Source of the DNA: Pezicula radicicola
Lineage: Eukaryota; Ascomycota; Leotiomycetes; Helotiales; Dermateaceae
Reading direction: 5' to 3'
Assembly (NCBI GenBank): GCA_003008705.1
Contig: PDUO01000041.1
Span: forward strand, 66,963 to 130,962
Length of the DNA stretch: 64,000 nucleotides
Below the pieces are notes generated by a model. The model made no database searches. It was given only the letters and a program-made list of their open reading frames with translations, and was not told the DNA's origin. Made by a program: the position numbers and the translations under genes. This document shows, piece after piece, positions 11,041 through 23,528 of this stretch (positions are counted from its first letter, which is position 1; each line of letters starts with the position of its first letter).

Positions 11041-12061
11041 TATCCCTAGACAGACAGTCATCCCGGTCTACCTGTCTTCACGCAAAATGCAAAAACGCTC
11101 ACACACTTCGTATAGGAACGCTTCTTACGTAGAACGTACCGGGTCCAATGAGATCATGCGTACTGAACACAGTGAAGGCAATCTTTTACTAAAGGCATTT
11201 CTGCCTGATAGGTGCTTGGCTAGTTTAGTCTTTTATATCATTCCTAGGAACAAAAATCTCCGAGTGCTTTGATCGAACTATGGAGGCTTTCAATGAAATC
11301 ACTGACTGACTTCCTAGATTTCTCAGGCGATCCTAGCGCTATGAATCGTAACTTGAAAATGTATCTAATAGAAGTCGTTAGAGAGAAACCTGGATGGATG
11401 CCTGGTTTTAATAATGTAATACCACTAATAGCTGCTAAAATAAGTAGTACAATTTGTAACTTATGAAATCTTCTTATGTAGAACACTTATTTAGTAGGAA
11501 TTTGAGGACTCGCGAGGGGCTGGACGTCTTCTATAAGCGGCTATACGAGGGTCTAGAAGATCTTAATGATAATACTTGTGTGCATCTTCAGTTGCATTGT
11601 TTGGTTTTTCATTTCGACAGCGACAAGTGTAAGTAATTTTTGGTATGTGGACGACTCTACTCGGCCAGCCTAGGCATATCAGCATAATGAAGAGTATCAG
11701 AAGGAAAATTCATAATGCTTTGACGGGGTGGAATTGTTTGTTTCTAATTGAGATCAACATGGATCCTCTGCGTAATCCCAGGACGGCGGTCGGAAGGTGC
11801 GGGTTCTGCCATGATATCTTTCTTGCTGAACATCTTCGAATGGCAATTGTAGCACATGGGAAAGCAAGTGGCAAGCAGGAAAACTGTTCTCATCCAGCCA
11901 ATCGGGTCTTCCCGCCTGGCCGCGACTGGCTTTCAACATCCATGAATGTATACTGGGACGATATTCGGGAAGTTGCAGCAAACATTACAGGGTGTACTGG
12001 ATGCCCTGTTGGATTGGCAATTGATGCTTGGATGACAAAGATCTCTAGGGCTTTTTACTAG
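11041..12061 (+). other. Low-confidence coding relic(s), no known domain
   Basis: Composition returns to normal here. Short plus-strand frames at 11,269-11,466, about 11,475-11,640 and 11,645-12,061 have protein-like composition; the last is 138 residues from an ATG, with six cysteines including a CGFC pair. They are in different frames and I cannot join them with convincing introns. I do not recognise a family. They may be remains of one gene or chance frames. Confidence 0.25.
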
Positions 12062-12375
12062 CATCACTGTCATCATTTGGTCACCCCCGATGCAGTGCTT
12101 CCATGTCAATGGCATGGAAGTCAAAAGCCAGTATATACTGGATGAGTAGAGCCCGGACATTCTTAAAGTTTGAGCGAAAGCAGTCTCTCCCTCGCACTTT
12201 TCTAGCTACTTAAAGGCCTTCTTTCGGATGAAATATCTTTTTAGCACGCTTCATAGTTTTGATACTGTGGCCGAGCTTCGAAATATCATTCTTCAGATTC
12301 ACGAACTATTTCCGTCTGTCACACCGACTCACAATTGTCTATTCCTCCGTAGTTGCAAGAGATACAAATAATATT
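12062..12375. other. Short intergenic stretch
   Basis: About 310 bases between the uncertain plus-strand frames and the 3' end of the transcription-factor gene. Nothing recognisable is present. Confidence 0.4.
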
Positions 12376-14067
12376 TTACGCAAGTTGAAATAAATGCATC
12401 CTAAAATATGGTTAGAACATGGATCCTGGTCAAGTATATTTTAAAATAGCTAACACGAGATAAAGTACCCATGGAGCATAGAAAAATAGCCACGTACCAA
12501 TCAGTAGGAAACCCGGACTCAACTGCTTCTGCAGCACGCAACGCCTGTGAAACCCTCGCTTGCCTTGCTATCTCATACATGCACCAGATAGCATACCGCC
12601 GTGCCGGCTCCGGTGTCGTCGTCCTCTCCGCCACGGTGGTCAGCGGCCAGATCAGAGAGCGTGCGGCTGGGACAAAGGTCGAGCCGTTCTCATCAAGGAA
12701 ATGCGGTACACTCGCGAGTATGTCGTTAATGATCTGAGTGCGGTCGGCCTCAGCTGTGGCTTGAAGAGCACCAATGTCGAGATCTTTGCAGTGTTTGGAT
12801 ATCTCAGGAAGGGCCTGCTCCTTAGCTCTAGCAACAAACGTCGTTATACGCCAGACTACCTCGTTCAGGAATAGCCGTGTGAGTCGGAGAATGTTCCAGT
12901 GCCGGGCTGTGCGGTGCTCAGGATATTGGTGGGCAAGGCCTTGATACACCCATCGTGGAGTGGTATGCGGCGGCCTGACATGGTAGCGCAAGCTGTCCGG
13001 TAGCATATCCTGCAGTGCCCGTGTCTCTTCATCAAGCAGCAGTGCCTCATGGATAACTCTGGGTATTCTGTGCGCTGGGAGTTCTTTCAGTAATCGCACT
13101 CTTAAGCTGATGATTTTGTCGAGCAAAGGGCCAATCCGTATGTTAGGAATGCTGTGATTGAGAAAGGGCTTAGCTTGCTCGTATGCCTGCAGGAACTCGT
13201 CCGGTAAGGGGACTCCTCGTTGGACACAGTTACCGCGGATGTTGTTGCATGTCTGCAAAAAAAGCCGTCTGCCTAGATCTGTCTTCAGTTGCTTCGTGCC
13301 TCGCAGTCGGATGAGTTGAACGGCTCCGAGTGTATGAGCCATCCAGCTTGTGTGCGATCCACGGTTAGAGAACGCAATGGCCTCGTAAAGACCTAGCGTG
13401 AGGACAGAAATAAGGCTGCTATCAAGTATGGCTGTATTTGGCGAAGCAAGGGCCACGTTTGTTTGAGTGAGGGCTTTCGAGTAGTACATGCGGGCATTAT
13501 CCATGAGCTGACCGCTGCCGACATGGAGAGAGAAGCTTGCAAATGAGGCAGCCAGGACGGTTGATGATACAGCATCTTGCGCGGTTGATGCTGTGGAGTT
13601 GTATATCTCAGGAAGATAGTAGAAGGGCGAATCTGGGACGTAAGATGACATGAAATAAGCGACCGCTAGTTCGTCATGGGAAGGCGTGAGAGAACATGAC
13701 GGGGAGGGCATGATATCAGTGTTCAATTCTGTGACAGCGAGCGATTCATGCTCATGCTCATGCCTTTGCCTCGGAAGGGTTGGAGGATAGAGCTCCCCGT
13801 TCTTTTCCCACTGGACTTTCCGAGCTGTTGAATCCGACTCATCTTTAAAGAGGAGCAGTGAAACGTTCCTGTAGCCGAAACAAATGATGGATTTGCGCAT
13901 GCATTGGGTGCAAGATGGCCGGATGCGATCACACTGTAGTGCATAAGGTGTTGAGAGAGTACTTCTTAGGAAGAAGAGTAAAAAGAAAGGGTCTGGGCGG
14001 AACTTACCCTCAATCTTCCCTTCCGGCAGGGCCCACAAGCGTCGGACGGGCGACCGTGGAACGGCAT
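12376..14067 (-). CDS. Zn2Cys6 fungal transcription factor
   Basis: I place exon 1 at 14008-14067, exon 2 at 12498-13933 and a short exon 3 at 12376-12400, for 506 residues. Intron 1 (74 bp, GTAAGT..ACAG) splits the zinc cluster; splicing gives Cys11-x2-Cys14-x6-Cys21-x6-Cys28-x2-Cys31-x6-Cys38, the exact Gal4-type binuclear spacing, in a start reading MPFHGRPSDACGPC. The rest resembles the Fungal_trans_2 type middle region (an F/Y-rich helix bundle, then a long central and C-terminal helical part). The last intron (GTACGT..TCTAACCATATTTTAG) is likely but optional: without it the frame ends at 12,401 with about 24 other residues. The product should be a nuclear DNA-binding regulator of a nearby pathway or carrier. 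Its targets are unknown. Confidence 0.85.
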
Positions 14068-15120
14068 GGCGAATAGCGACCAATTGGAATGATTCACTCA
14101 GGGCCTGGTCCGAGATCTGGTTGGGCCGTTCGTGATTATGAAATTGAGGAAGCTCACGGGGGGAACAGTGATGGATCATAGGGACTGTCAATCAGTCAGT
14201 CAGTCAGTCAGTCACTAGCTAGGAACGAGACAAGGACTGAAAGAGGAGTGGGCTTTCGTGCATACTCCATCCAGCACATATATGATTTCCTGAGCCAGGG
14301 GTCAGCAATATTGACGATAACAGCACATCCTGGCGACAGTCGGGTCGGGGGGGTGATAATGATGATGAAGATGATGAATGCACGGAAGAACATGTCTTAG
14401 CTGAAGGATCAAGGGATTAAGGGGTAGTGGTTCTTTTTGAGATCTTATCGTGTACTCAAGTATTTGGTTGCGGTGAGCTGAGATATTCTCCTCAAGTAGG
14501 AGAGATCCTACGTCTTTGTCCTTCTCCTCCTTCACCTTGTCCCTGTCGTTGTCGTTCCATGTCGTATTTTCAGCTGCTGACTGATTCTGGGCCTATAGTA
14601 CCGTAGTGTTGTAGGCGGGGGTGGCGTACTGTAGGTGCGCCACAGAGTGAGTGAAAGATTATTCCACTCCGCTCCGCTAACCCCCGTAGTTTTAGCGTCG
14701 ACATGTCCCCCAAATTAGGAAAGCTGGCTTGGCTTGACTTGGCTTAGCCCTCAACTCAATTTTGTTTGTGAAATCAACTCATCACTCACTCACCTTGCTT
14801 GCTCTCGTAACTCACCATTGTCTCAGCTGTAAGCTGAAGCTGAATGGATGGATGTTGAGGTAGCATTCTATAGGATACCTAGCGTCTCCAATTTTTGGTG
14901 TTCTTTCATCTCGTTCTAAAAACGGCCCTGGCTACAGCGATGGGATGGCCATGCCTCCCGACATTTCTATATATTAGAGAAGAAACAGCCACCAGGTTGT
15001 TCCTCACCCTCTTCATACCTATCCACTTAAGCTACAACGCAGGTCTCATTCCAATCCGCTGCAAGACTATTTATTTCTCTCTGTTTAATTTCTCCGTCTA
15101 CGCAACAGTTATTCTCCATC
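14068..15120. promoter_or_regulatory. Shared upstream region of the TF gene and the membrane-protein gene
   Basis: About 1.05 kb between divergent genes. It holds a GTCA tetranucleotide run (about 14,187-14,215) close to the TF start and a segment at 14,659-14,801 that recurs at 34,198-34,305. CT-rich and A-rich words near 15,060-15,120 precede the plus-strand start. No further gene is visible. Confidence 0.5.
14659..14801 (+). repeat. Dispersed repeat, copy A
   Basis: The segment starting ATTCCACTCCGCTCCGCTAA and running through a TTTTAGCGTCGACATGTCCC core is nearly identical to 34,198-34,305. The copies differ by small indels in the GGCTTGG-repeated part. It lies in the promoter region between the TF and membrane-protein genes. 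Its class is unknown; a MITE or regulatory-repeat origin is possible. Confidence 0.7.
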
Positions 15121-16045
15121 ATGCACATCGACAAGCATGGCTACGTCTCTATCGTGGAGCTTATCGTCTTCATCCCATGCTTGATCCTCGGCTTTGTGGT
15201 CTGCCTTCGCCACGGATTCAAACGGACTTCGGGCTGGATCTTCATCCTGATTCTTTCTGCTATTCGTATTGCTGGAGCGATATGCCAGCTACTGACGTAC
15301 GACAACCCAACCGAGGGGCTGATCAAGGCGACGCTTATTCTTGACTCGATTGGAATTGCACCACTTTTACTGGCGCTTTTGGGAGTGTTATCCAGACTGT
15401 AAGTATAACGTTATTGATCTCTTGTGCCGCAAAAGTTCAACTACATTGAACCAGGTGGTAATGTCGTGAATCAAACCGCTACCTTTGTATATTTTACTGA
15501 TTAGACATGACATCAGTGTCGATTGGATCAACGCCTCGATGCAGGATCCGAAAATCAACTCTAAACTCTTTCGCATTATCCAGGTGATCATCGGCATAAG
15601 CCTAATCCTCGGCATTCTTGGCGTTACCAGCCCCAAATCGCAGGCTGCTGATGGTACTTTCATACCTCCTACCATCTCCAAAGTTGCCATCGTCCTCAAT
15701 ATTGTTGTCTTTATCGCCATCACCGCCATATTCGTTCTGTCGCTTCCTCACGGCCCGGTTGTGCCCCGTCCGGAGCGGCTTCTCAGAGTCCACATCCCCG
15801 TTGCCTTGGTAGCAATCGCCATCCGCCTCCTGTACTCGGCACTCTGCATATTCGTGCACGACAGCACATTCTCGCTATTCGACGGCAGCATCGTGGCAAA
15901 CGTGCTAATGGCTATTGTGGAGGAGTTCTTCGTCGTCGTCATCACACTAGTGCTAGGGTTCAAGCTAGGTCGCATCAGTGTCGAGGTGCAAGGCGAGGTC
16001 GTGAATCTCAACCAGAAGAGTGGGGACGTAGCTCCCTTGGTCTAA
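15121..16045 (+). CDS. Seven-helix integral membrane protein (DUF7702-like)
   Basis: Exons 15121-15398 and 15505-16045 are separated by a 106 bp GTAAGT..TTAG intron, and the spliced product has 272 residues. It starts MHIDKHGYVSIVELIVF, an extracellular-type N-terminus followed at once by a helix, then VCLRHGFKRTSGWIF and further helices at even spacing, seven in all, with a short cytoplasmic tail ending GDVAPLV. This arrangement matches the fungal DUF7702 family of unknown function, often found near secondary-metabolite or stress genes. Alternation of RHGF and SGW motifs with helices suggests a receptor-like or transport-like membrane protein. No lesions are seen. Family assignment is from pattern memory; function is unknown. 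Confidence 0.75.
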
Positions 16046-16655
16046 GGATGGAATCTATACACAGCCGTCTAACTCTGGATTTGAGACGTTCTTATCCGTG
16101 TGAAGATAGGTAGACTCCATTGTTTTTCGCCTTATGGACAGTAGTCTATATTGTACTTACCTAAGCTAGATAGTAGCTTTCCTAAGTTTCTTTTGTATTT
16201 CAGTTACCTATAATCTTTCCTGACTATATAGTATTATATAATACACGGAAGTCTATGTAGCTAAAGTAATAAAAGAATAAATTTAAATTTTAGTATTTAT
16301 AGAATGTTCCTCTCTTATTAAGTCACTGAATTTCGTTCTATAATTATATGATTATAGCCCTAATTGATCCTATAAAAGATGGCAACAGGTCCGAGAAAGG
16401 TTTCCAGGTGTATTATTGTTCTAAAAGCTTTCAAGCATTAGTTCTTCTGTCTAGTTAGGGTGAAGTGATGCTGATATCTTACTCGATTCACTCCTTCCTT
16501 GAGGCCGCCGCTCTCACAAAACACTTCCGTGTTCACTAGTAAGAAGTCAGCTCAATCATAGATAGCCCGCCCACCTTGGTATCAATGTAAGAGCTCGGAG
16601 ATAATGCAGCTATACCGACCCAACAATTGATCGATTTGGGACGAGTAGAATCTAG
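16046..16655. other. Intergenic region before the AAA-ATPase relic
   Basis: About 600 bases. The part at 16,180-16,390 is AT-rich. The last portion may include lost 5' coding sequence of the ATPase relic but no frame can be supported. Confidence 0.4.
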
Positions 16656-17416
16656 GCAATATTCGTACCGATATTGAGGCCGGCTGCTATTCCCAGGAGT
16701 GCGCTCTTATCGTCCGCCGCGAACCACATCCGAGCAACAATAACCAAGCCGCGCTATATTCCATTACTATCCAAAGCCCTTTGATCAAGAAGGTGCTTAA
16801 CGGCACATTTGAGGGGTTTGAGGATCTCAACGCCCAACTCAAACAGCTGACCTTTAAGGCTCCTTTCTATCTCTTCTACTATCGATAGCACCGCTTTGAG
16901 AAGCTTCGCTAGGACGAGCAGGACCAGGACACCAAGAATCACCTCGACTTGTTGTATACCATCCTTACTAAAGAAATTTTGCCGCACATCGAGGCCATAG
17001 ATGACCTCACTAAGAACAAAGTGATCAGCTTCGACTACTTGTAGGCCATCTTTGCCCCCGGCATAGAAATATACACCAAGATTGATGGCCAAGACCGTAT
17101 CGTATCACTGAGGGATAGTAGGTACGGAGCTAATATGAGCAGAGAGTTCCTTTCCTTGGAGTGTTAGTATATTAATTACAACAGGTCGAGATTTGGTTAT
17201 GTCGACCTCACTCAAAATCAACTCATTTGACGGGTAAAGAAGCTAGTCGATCTTGATGCGATCCCCAGCTACCTTCATCCCAACATCAAGAACCCTGTAG
17301 AGCGACTATATGCGCGCAGCAACAAGCTCGAGCAACTCAATGGATTTTATTATATGTTATACTCGGGGACTTACACCTCTAGGTCCTCTAGGCGGGTTCG
17401 GAAACGCTATATATGT
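16656..17416 (+). pseudogene. AAA+ ATPase (DUF7025-type), 5' part, interrupted
   Basis: One frame reads SPLIKKVLNGTFEGFEDLN, later NHLDLLYTILTKEILPHIEA and FAPGIEIYTKIDGQDR, which is the N-terminal DUF7025 region of large fungal AAA+ ATPases of unknown role. The frame is cut by several TAG codons where tryptophan or glutamine is expected (for example before HRFEKLR and after FDYL), the change expected from C-to-T or G-to-A mutation. At 17,417 the gene is split by the copia element; its second half resumes at 23,524. The start is not identified. These proteins usually couple an N-terminal domain to one C-terminal AAA module. It is not functional. Confidence 0.75.
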
Positions 17417-17421
17417 GATGG

Positions 17422-17737
17422 TGTCGGCCTGTAATCACGTGTTGTTGTTGTATATCTTTATTTCTAGTGGCCATAGTGCCTGTAGATCCCTCTACACTAA
17501 CTATTTAGTTTAGCCTATTCTAGACTATTATAGTACGATTTTTAGACAAAGGGCACGGTACTTTAATAGCCTTATTTTATATAGATTTAGGTCTATTCTA
17601 GAGGTTAATCCTTTAATATATAAATCTAACTTACCTCTTATCTAATAAGAGTAAGTAATTAAGTCTTTATTTATAATTTTTACTATCTTCTATAATTCTA
17701 CTATATCTAATATATTTAATATAATTAAGGGTTTATA
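17422..17737 (+). repeat. 5' LTR of the copia element
   Basis: This copy keeps more G and C than the 3' copy. Paired with 23,208-23,523, the differences are almost all transitions of the RIP type. Length is 316 bp and the 5' end is TG. Confidence 0.93.
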
Positions 17738-20700
17738 ATTATAAGCTTAGTTATTACTCTATTATAATTAATACTTTTATTTATTACTAAAATTAAATAA
17801 TTTTATATTAATTAGTAATAGTATTACTTACTAATTTAAACTTTTAATTATTTAAGTAATATTTATTACTTTATTTTATTATAATTTAGTATATATTTAA
17901 ATCTAATTTAGTTTATTATTATAATCTTATTTAATATTTTAGATTTATTTTCTTATTAGAATTATTTTATTTAATTTAATAAATTAAACTAATTTAAATT
18001 ATTTAATTAATTTTATATTATTTTATTTTAATATTAGAAAGGCTTATATAAGCTTATTATAAACTATTAATATAAAATAAATTATTTAAAATAATACTAT
18101 TATTATTATTTAATTTAATATATTATTTAAATTATTAAAAATAATTAAAGAATTATCTTATTTTAATACTCTAAAAGACTAAAATATCTAGTTTAATATA
18201 ATTACTAAAATAACTAAATCTAAAGAAGTTAATATATAGTTTTATATTAATCTAAAACTAAATAAGAAACCTAAGTTATCTAAGGTACTTATTAAACTTA
18301 TATAATATTATATATTAAACTAGGAACCTTCTTCTAAGAGTCTTAGAATAGTTATATAAATTATTAGATATTAGTTTACTCTTAATTTATATAATTTAAA
18401 AATAAATAAATAAAAAATTAAATAAACTAATACTTAAACCTTATTATTAATTATATAAAATATTAATACTTATATTATTTAAATAATATTTAAAATATAC
18501 TTAAATAATATTATAAGTAATACTAGTATATAGAAATAACTTTAATTCCTCTAAGAAAAACTTAAGTTTAAAACTATTAACTAAGTTCTAAATATAAAAA
18601 AATATTTAAATAACTTTAAAAAGACTAATAAGAATTAAAATATTAATAAGTAACTCTAGAAATAAAAAAATATTTATTCTAATAGTTATAAATATAAATT
18701 AATTATTATTAATTTAGATTAAATTTATATTAATTTTATACTAGTAATAAACTATTTTAACTCTAATTAGTTAATTATAACTTATATAGTAATTAGAAAA
18801 TAAATTAATATAAGTAAGAATCTTTAATTATTTTATAAACTAATTAATAACTTTTAAAACTATTAAAGAGTCTTTAAAGTTATTAAATAATTATTAAGAT
18901 AATCTTATTCTTATATAGTATTCTTAACTCTCTAAGACTATAATAATTAAGGTAATAGATCTTAGAGTACTAATTTAAGATATTAACTACTTATATATTT
19001 TTATAAAAATAAGATATAATACTTAGATTACTTATATTTAGTTAAAACTAGAAACTTTACTCTAGANNTATTTAAGAAANTAAANATTAATAAAGNTATA
19101 AAAGANCTAGAAACTAAGGTAAANGTANAAGCTTTAATAACTANATCTAATAACTATATAAAGAAAAATAAGAAGTTTAATAAAGAGCTTAAACCTAAGA
19201 AACTAAGTATCTTTATAGTTTAACTTAGTTATTATAAAATTAATATTNTTAAATATAATAAAAATAANNNTTTAAAANTAANTTAATANTTAGTATTTAN
19301 TANTAATTTAGTATTNTTAAAATCTNNTAAATCNTAAGGAAATTANTATAAANTTAAGAATTATTANATANTTAATTTAAGCTTTAATATNTATATATCT
19401 AACTTAGTATATAANTTTAANATTATNTACTTTTTATAATCTAATAAAATTATTATTACTANATATAATAAATATAATATTAAAGTCTTTAGAATAATAA
19501 TTATTCTTATTAATACTTCTACTAGAAAAGACCTTATTAAGCTCTAAGAGGTTACCTTAGTTAAAGGATTTATAACTAATATTATCTTATTAAGTANNNT
19601 TACTACTAAGGGTATTTANCTTAATACTAAAGGTAANTATCTTTATATTAANAGTAAGATATTTTACTTNCTTAAACTAATTAAANACTACTAGNTTCTC
19701 TAAGATAAAAAGCTTTCTTTTATTAATAATAAAAGAGATACTAAAATACTTTAAATCCTTAGTATTTTTATAACTAAGTATAGTAAAACTATATTTTAAA
19801 AGAGAATAATAAGAGACTAGTATTAAATAATAGTATATACTAGTCTAGAAGTAATTATATACTTATAAGAAAACTTATAAAATATTAAAGTTAATTTTAA
19901 AGAACTATATNTAATAATAAGCTATTATATANAGTATACTATTTNTAAANNTATTAAAATTATTTCTTAATCTTCTTTTATNTAAGAGTCTANTANTAAA
20001 CTATTTAAAAGAATATANTAGNATCTAATTATTNTTAAACTAGTATAAAATAAAGATTATTATATCTNTTACTTTTATTATAAATAAACTAGTATATATA
20101 TAGTTTTTATTATTTATTATAAATCTAATATCTTTTAAACCCTTAAAGAGTTTTATAATATAATAAAAATATACTAGTAAACTAAGGTTTAATTTCTTTA
20201 TCTANATAAAGAAAGAATATTANCTTTAACTTATAATACTAACTATAAGATATTTNTANTTAAAACTAGAATTACTAAANAAAGAACTATACTANATACT
20301 CTAGTATAGAATAGTACTAGTAAATATACTAGTAAGATACTTATAATTAAATTATAAAGTCTTTAAATCTTANTTAACCTNTCTTATTNNTTATANNTAT
20401 TATATACTAAANNTANTATATATATTTTAAANTAAACTNTAATTAAAAGACTTAATTAGAAGTTATTATTTAAAATAATAACTAATTAAAAACTATTACT
20501 AGTTTATTTATACTTATTTANTTATTATATATATATTTTATAAAATAATATNNNTNTAANTATAAANNTTAAACTAAAAGCTATAATTAGTTANNTTATA
20601 ANNTANNAATCTATTAATATTTTANTTATATAAACTNTAGAGTTAAGTAANGTATTTTAATTAAGAGANNTCTTATTTAATAATAGTATTATATACTTAT

Positions 20701-23207
20701 TAGATTAAATTAATAATATAATTCTCTTATAAAAAGAAATCTTAAAACTTATTAAATTAATTATATTACTTTAAGATAATAGTATTTAAAACTAAATTAA
20801 TAATATATTTATTAAATAGTTTTAAATTAAAAAAAACTTATTAATTAAAGTTATTCTAAATAAAACTAGTATTACTAAAGTAAACTAACTAAAGTTTATA
20901 NATTTANNTTTAATANTAGAATTAANTAATTNTAAATANTTAAATAAATAACTTCTAATACTAAGAATAATAGTATTANTAGAATTATATACTTATAATA
21001 ATAATAATTNTATTTTATTCTTACTCTTATCTAANCTNTTAAGAACTNTAANTATTNTANATAAATTTAAAAACTTAAATAATCTTTTTAATTTAGTTCT
21101 AGAGTCTCTAAAATATTACTTTAGATACTTATAAAGTCTTATATAACTATATATTAAAATTAATTATATTATTTAAAATAAAAATATTAATACTAATATT
21201 AATAAAAAGTATATACTATAAGAAAAAAGGAATTATAAATAAGTTTATACTATTTAATTAACTTATATAAATAAACTTTTAAACTTTTACTTAACTTTTA
21301 TAATAGTATAAAAACTAGTTCTAAATATAATATAATTTTATTAAAACTAGTTTTTACTTAAACTAAAGATATAAAAGTATATACTTAAATATTTTTATAT
21401 ATAAGGTTTTATTAAAACTAATAGAAAGGAGTTTATTATTCTAATAAATAAAGAAATATTTTAATATATAACTTTAGATAAATTTATTACTTATTATATA
21501 AAAGCTAGTAACTCTAACTTAAATCTAAAACTATTATCTTTTATATAGGTTTTTAAATATAAATTTAATATTAATAGCTTTCTTACTAATTATAAAATAA
21601 GACTCTATATATATAAAGATTTATAAAATATAAATAAAGAGATATATATTATTATATTAGTTATATAAATATTTTAAGTTATATATATAATTATTACTTT
21701 TTTTAATTTAGAAATTAAATAATATAATATTATTAATATCTTTATTAATACTAAACTTCTTAAACTATCTAAAAACTAATTATTAATATTAAAATTTAAA
21801 ATTAAATAATTAAATAATTTACTATAACTACTACTAATATTATTCCTTATAATATAAATAACTTTATATAAATTTAAGATCTCTCTTTACTATTAGTATT
21901 ATCTTTTTACTAATATACTTAAAGAACTTAAAGTTTATTAGATTCTTAGTATTAGTTATTTATTTATAAATAAATAAATTAATATCTTCTTTTATATAAA
22001 TAATATTTTATTTATATACTATAAGTATAATTAAATTAAAGTATAAAAACTTAAATTAAAACTCTTAAATAAATTTAATATATATAAACTTAAAGATATT
22101 AATTATTTTATTAGAATTAAGATTATATATAATAAATCTAAAAAGAAACTCTAGTTAATTTAAAATATCTACTATAAGAAACTAATAGTAAAATTTAATA
22201 TAAATACCTTAGGAAAAGTATTAATAACTCTTATCCTTATTTATAATTATCTTTTTAATAATAGTAAAACCTTATTTAAAATTATTTATAAATATTAATA
22301 AAAAGTTAAAAGTAATAATTTTAATATTATTAAAATATAACTAGATATTATATACTTAGTTTTAAAACTCTTTTATTTCTTTATTAACCTCTTTAATCTT
22401 TATATAAAAGTAATTAATTAACTCTTAGAATACTTATAATATATATAATACTAGATTATTCTTTTTAATAATAAAGAACTAAAGTTAATAATAAGAGTAT
22501 TTAACTTATTTAATAATATAGTATTTATAAATAATAAATTAATATAATATAACTTATAAGACTTTTTTAAAAAGTTATTTAAAAACTTAGTTTATTAGAA
22601 AGTAATACTTTAAAAGTTAATAATAATATCTAGTATTAAAGTTAAACTTATAACTCTATCTCTAGCTATATATAAACTTCTTTAATAAATATAATTTTTT
22701 AAAACTATTAGTTTTAAACCCTTTAGTACTCTAATATTATTTTATAATAACTTTTAAACTTTTTAACTTTTTTAATCTAATACTTTAAAACTTAAAATTA
22801 AATTTAAATATATTAATATCTATTATATATAGTTATATTAAAAAGTTTAAAAAGACTATATTTATATAAAGTAAATTCTTATAATAGAGATACTAACTAA
22901 TAGATTAATTAAATTTCTTTTAGTCTAAAAGTACTTTAATTTTATTTATTAACTAGGTTTAATAGATATATAATATTTAATTTAATCTAGTAATAGTATT
23001 TTTTAGGCCTAGTTGTTATTATTTTCTTATAATTCTAATTAATTTTAGTTGATTTAAAACCTTAAAACTTATTAAATTACTATTAATTTTATATTAATTT
23101 TATTATATACTTTTATTTTTTATATTAAAATTATCTTAAAATCTCCTATTTAAACTATCTTATATCTCTCTTTCTTATAGTCTTTTTATATAGAGTCTAA
23201 AAGAGTA

Positions 23208-23523
23208 TATTAACTTATAATTATATATTATTATTATATATCTTTATTTCTAGTAGTTATAGTACCTATAGATCTCTTTATACTAACTATTTAGTTTAGT
23301 TTATTCTAGACTATTATAGTATAATTTTTAGATAAAGGGTATAGTACCTTAATAGCCTTATTTTATATAGATTTAGATCTATTCTAAGGGTTAATCCTTT
23401 AATATATAAACCCGACTTACCTCCTACCTAATAGGGGTAAGTAATTAAGTCTTTATTTATAATTTTTACCGCCTTCTATAATTCTACTATATCTAATATA
23501 TTTAATGTAATCGAGGGTTTATA
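23208..23523 (+). repeat. 3' LTR of the copia element
   Basis: 316 bp, same length as the 5' LTR. Its first third is more strongly mutated than the 5' copy, while the last 100 bases keep some G and C lost in the 5' copy. The two copies were therefore mutated independently. Confidence 0.93.
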
Positions 23524-23528
23524 GATGG

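Larger units (their letters stand above)
17422..23523 (+). mobile_element. Complete but RIP-ruined Ty1/copia-type LTR retrotransposon
   Basis: Two direct repeats of exactly 316 bp (17,422-17,737 and 23,208-23,523) flank a 5.5 kb AT-rich interior. The element is bordered by the 5 bp target-site duplication GATGG (17,417-17,421 and 23,524-23,528). The 5' LTR starts TGTCGGCC; the 3' LTR starts TATTAAC, which is the same sequence after G-to-A and C-to-T changes. Both LTRs end ..TTTATA. In the plus direction 22,345-22,455 can still be read as a decayed copia reverse-transcriptase/RNase-H linker with the form LLEYLYN-x-x-NTR. Gag-pol is otherwise destroyed. Scattered N calls (about 19,067-21,080) show poor assembly of the repeat. 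It sits inside an AAA-ATPase gene in the same orientation. Confidence 0.93.

Noticed and set aside
12401..14191. Reading the regulator as one 596-residue intronless protein
   Set aside because: That frame lacks the first half of the zinc cluster. Splicing out 13,934-14,007 restores all six cysteines with exact spacing.
17422..23523. Open frames and splice-like sites inside the copia interior
   Set aside because: The interior is RIP-ruined and TA-rich; short frames there have no protein-like composition.
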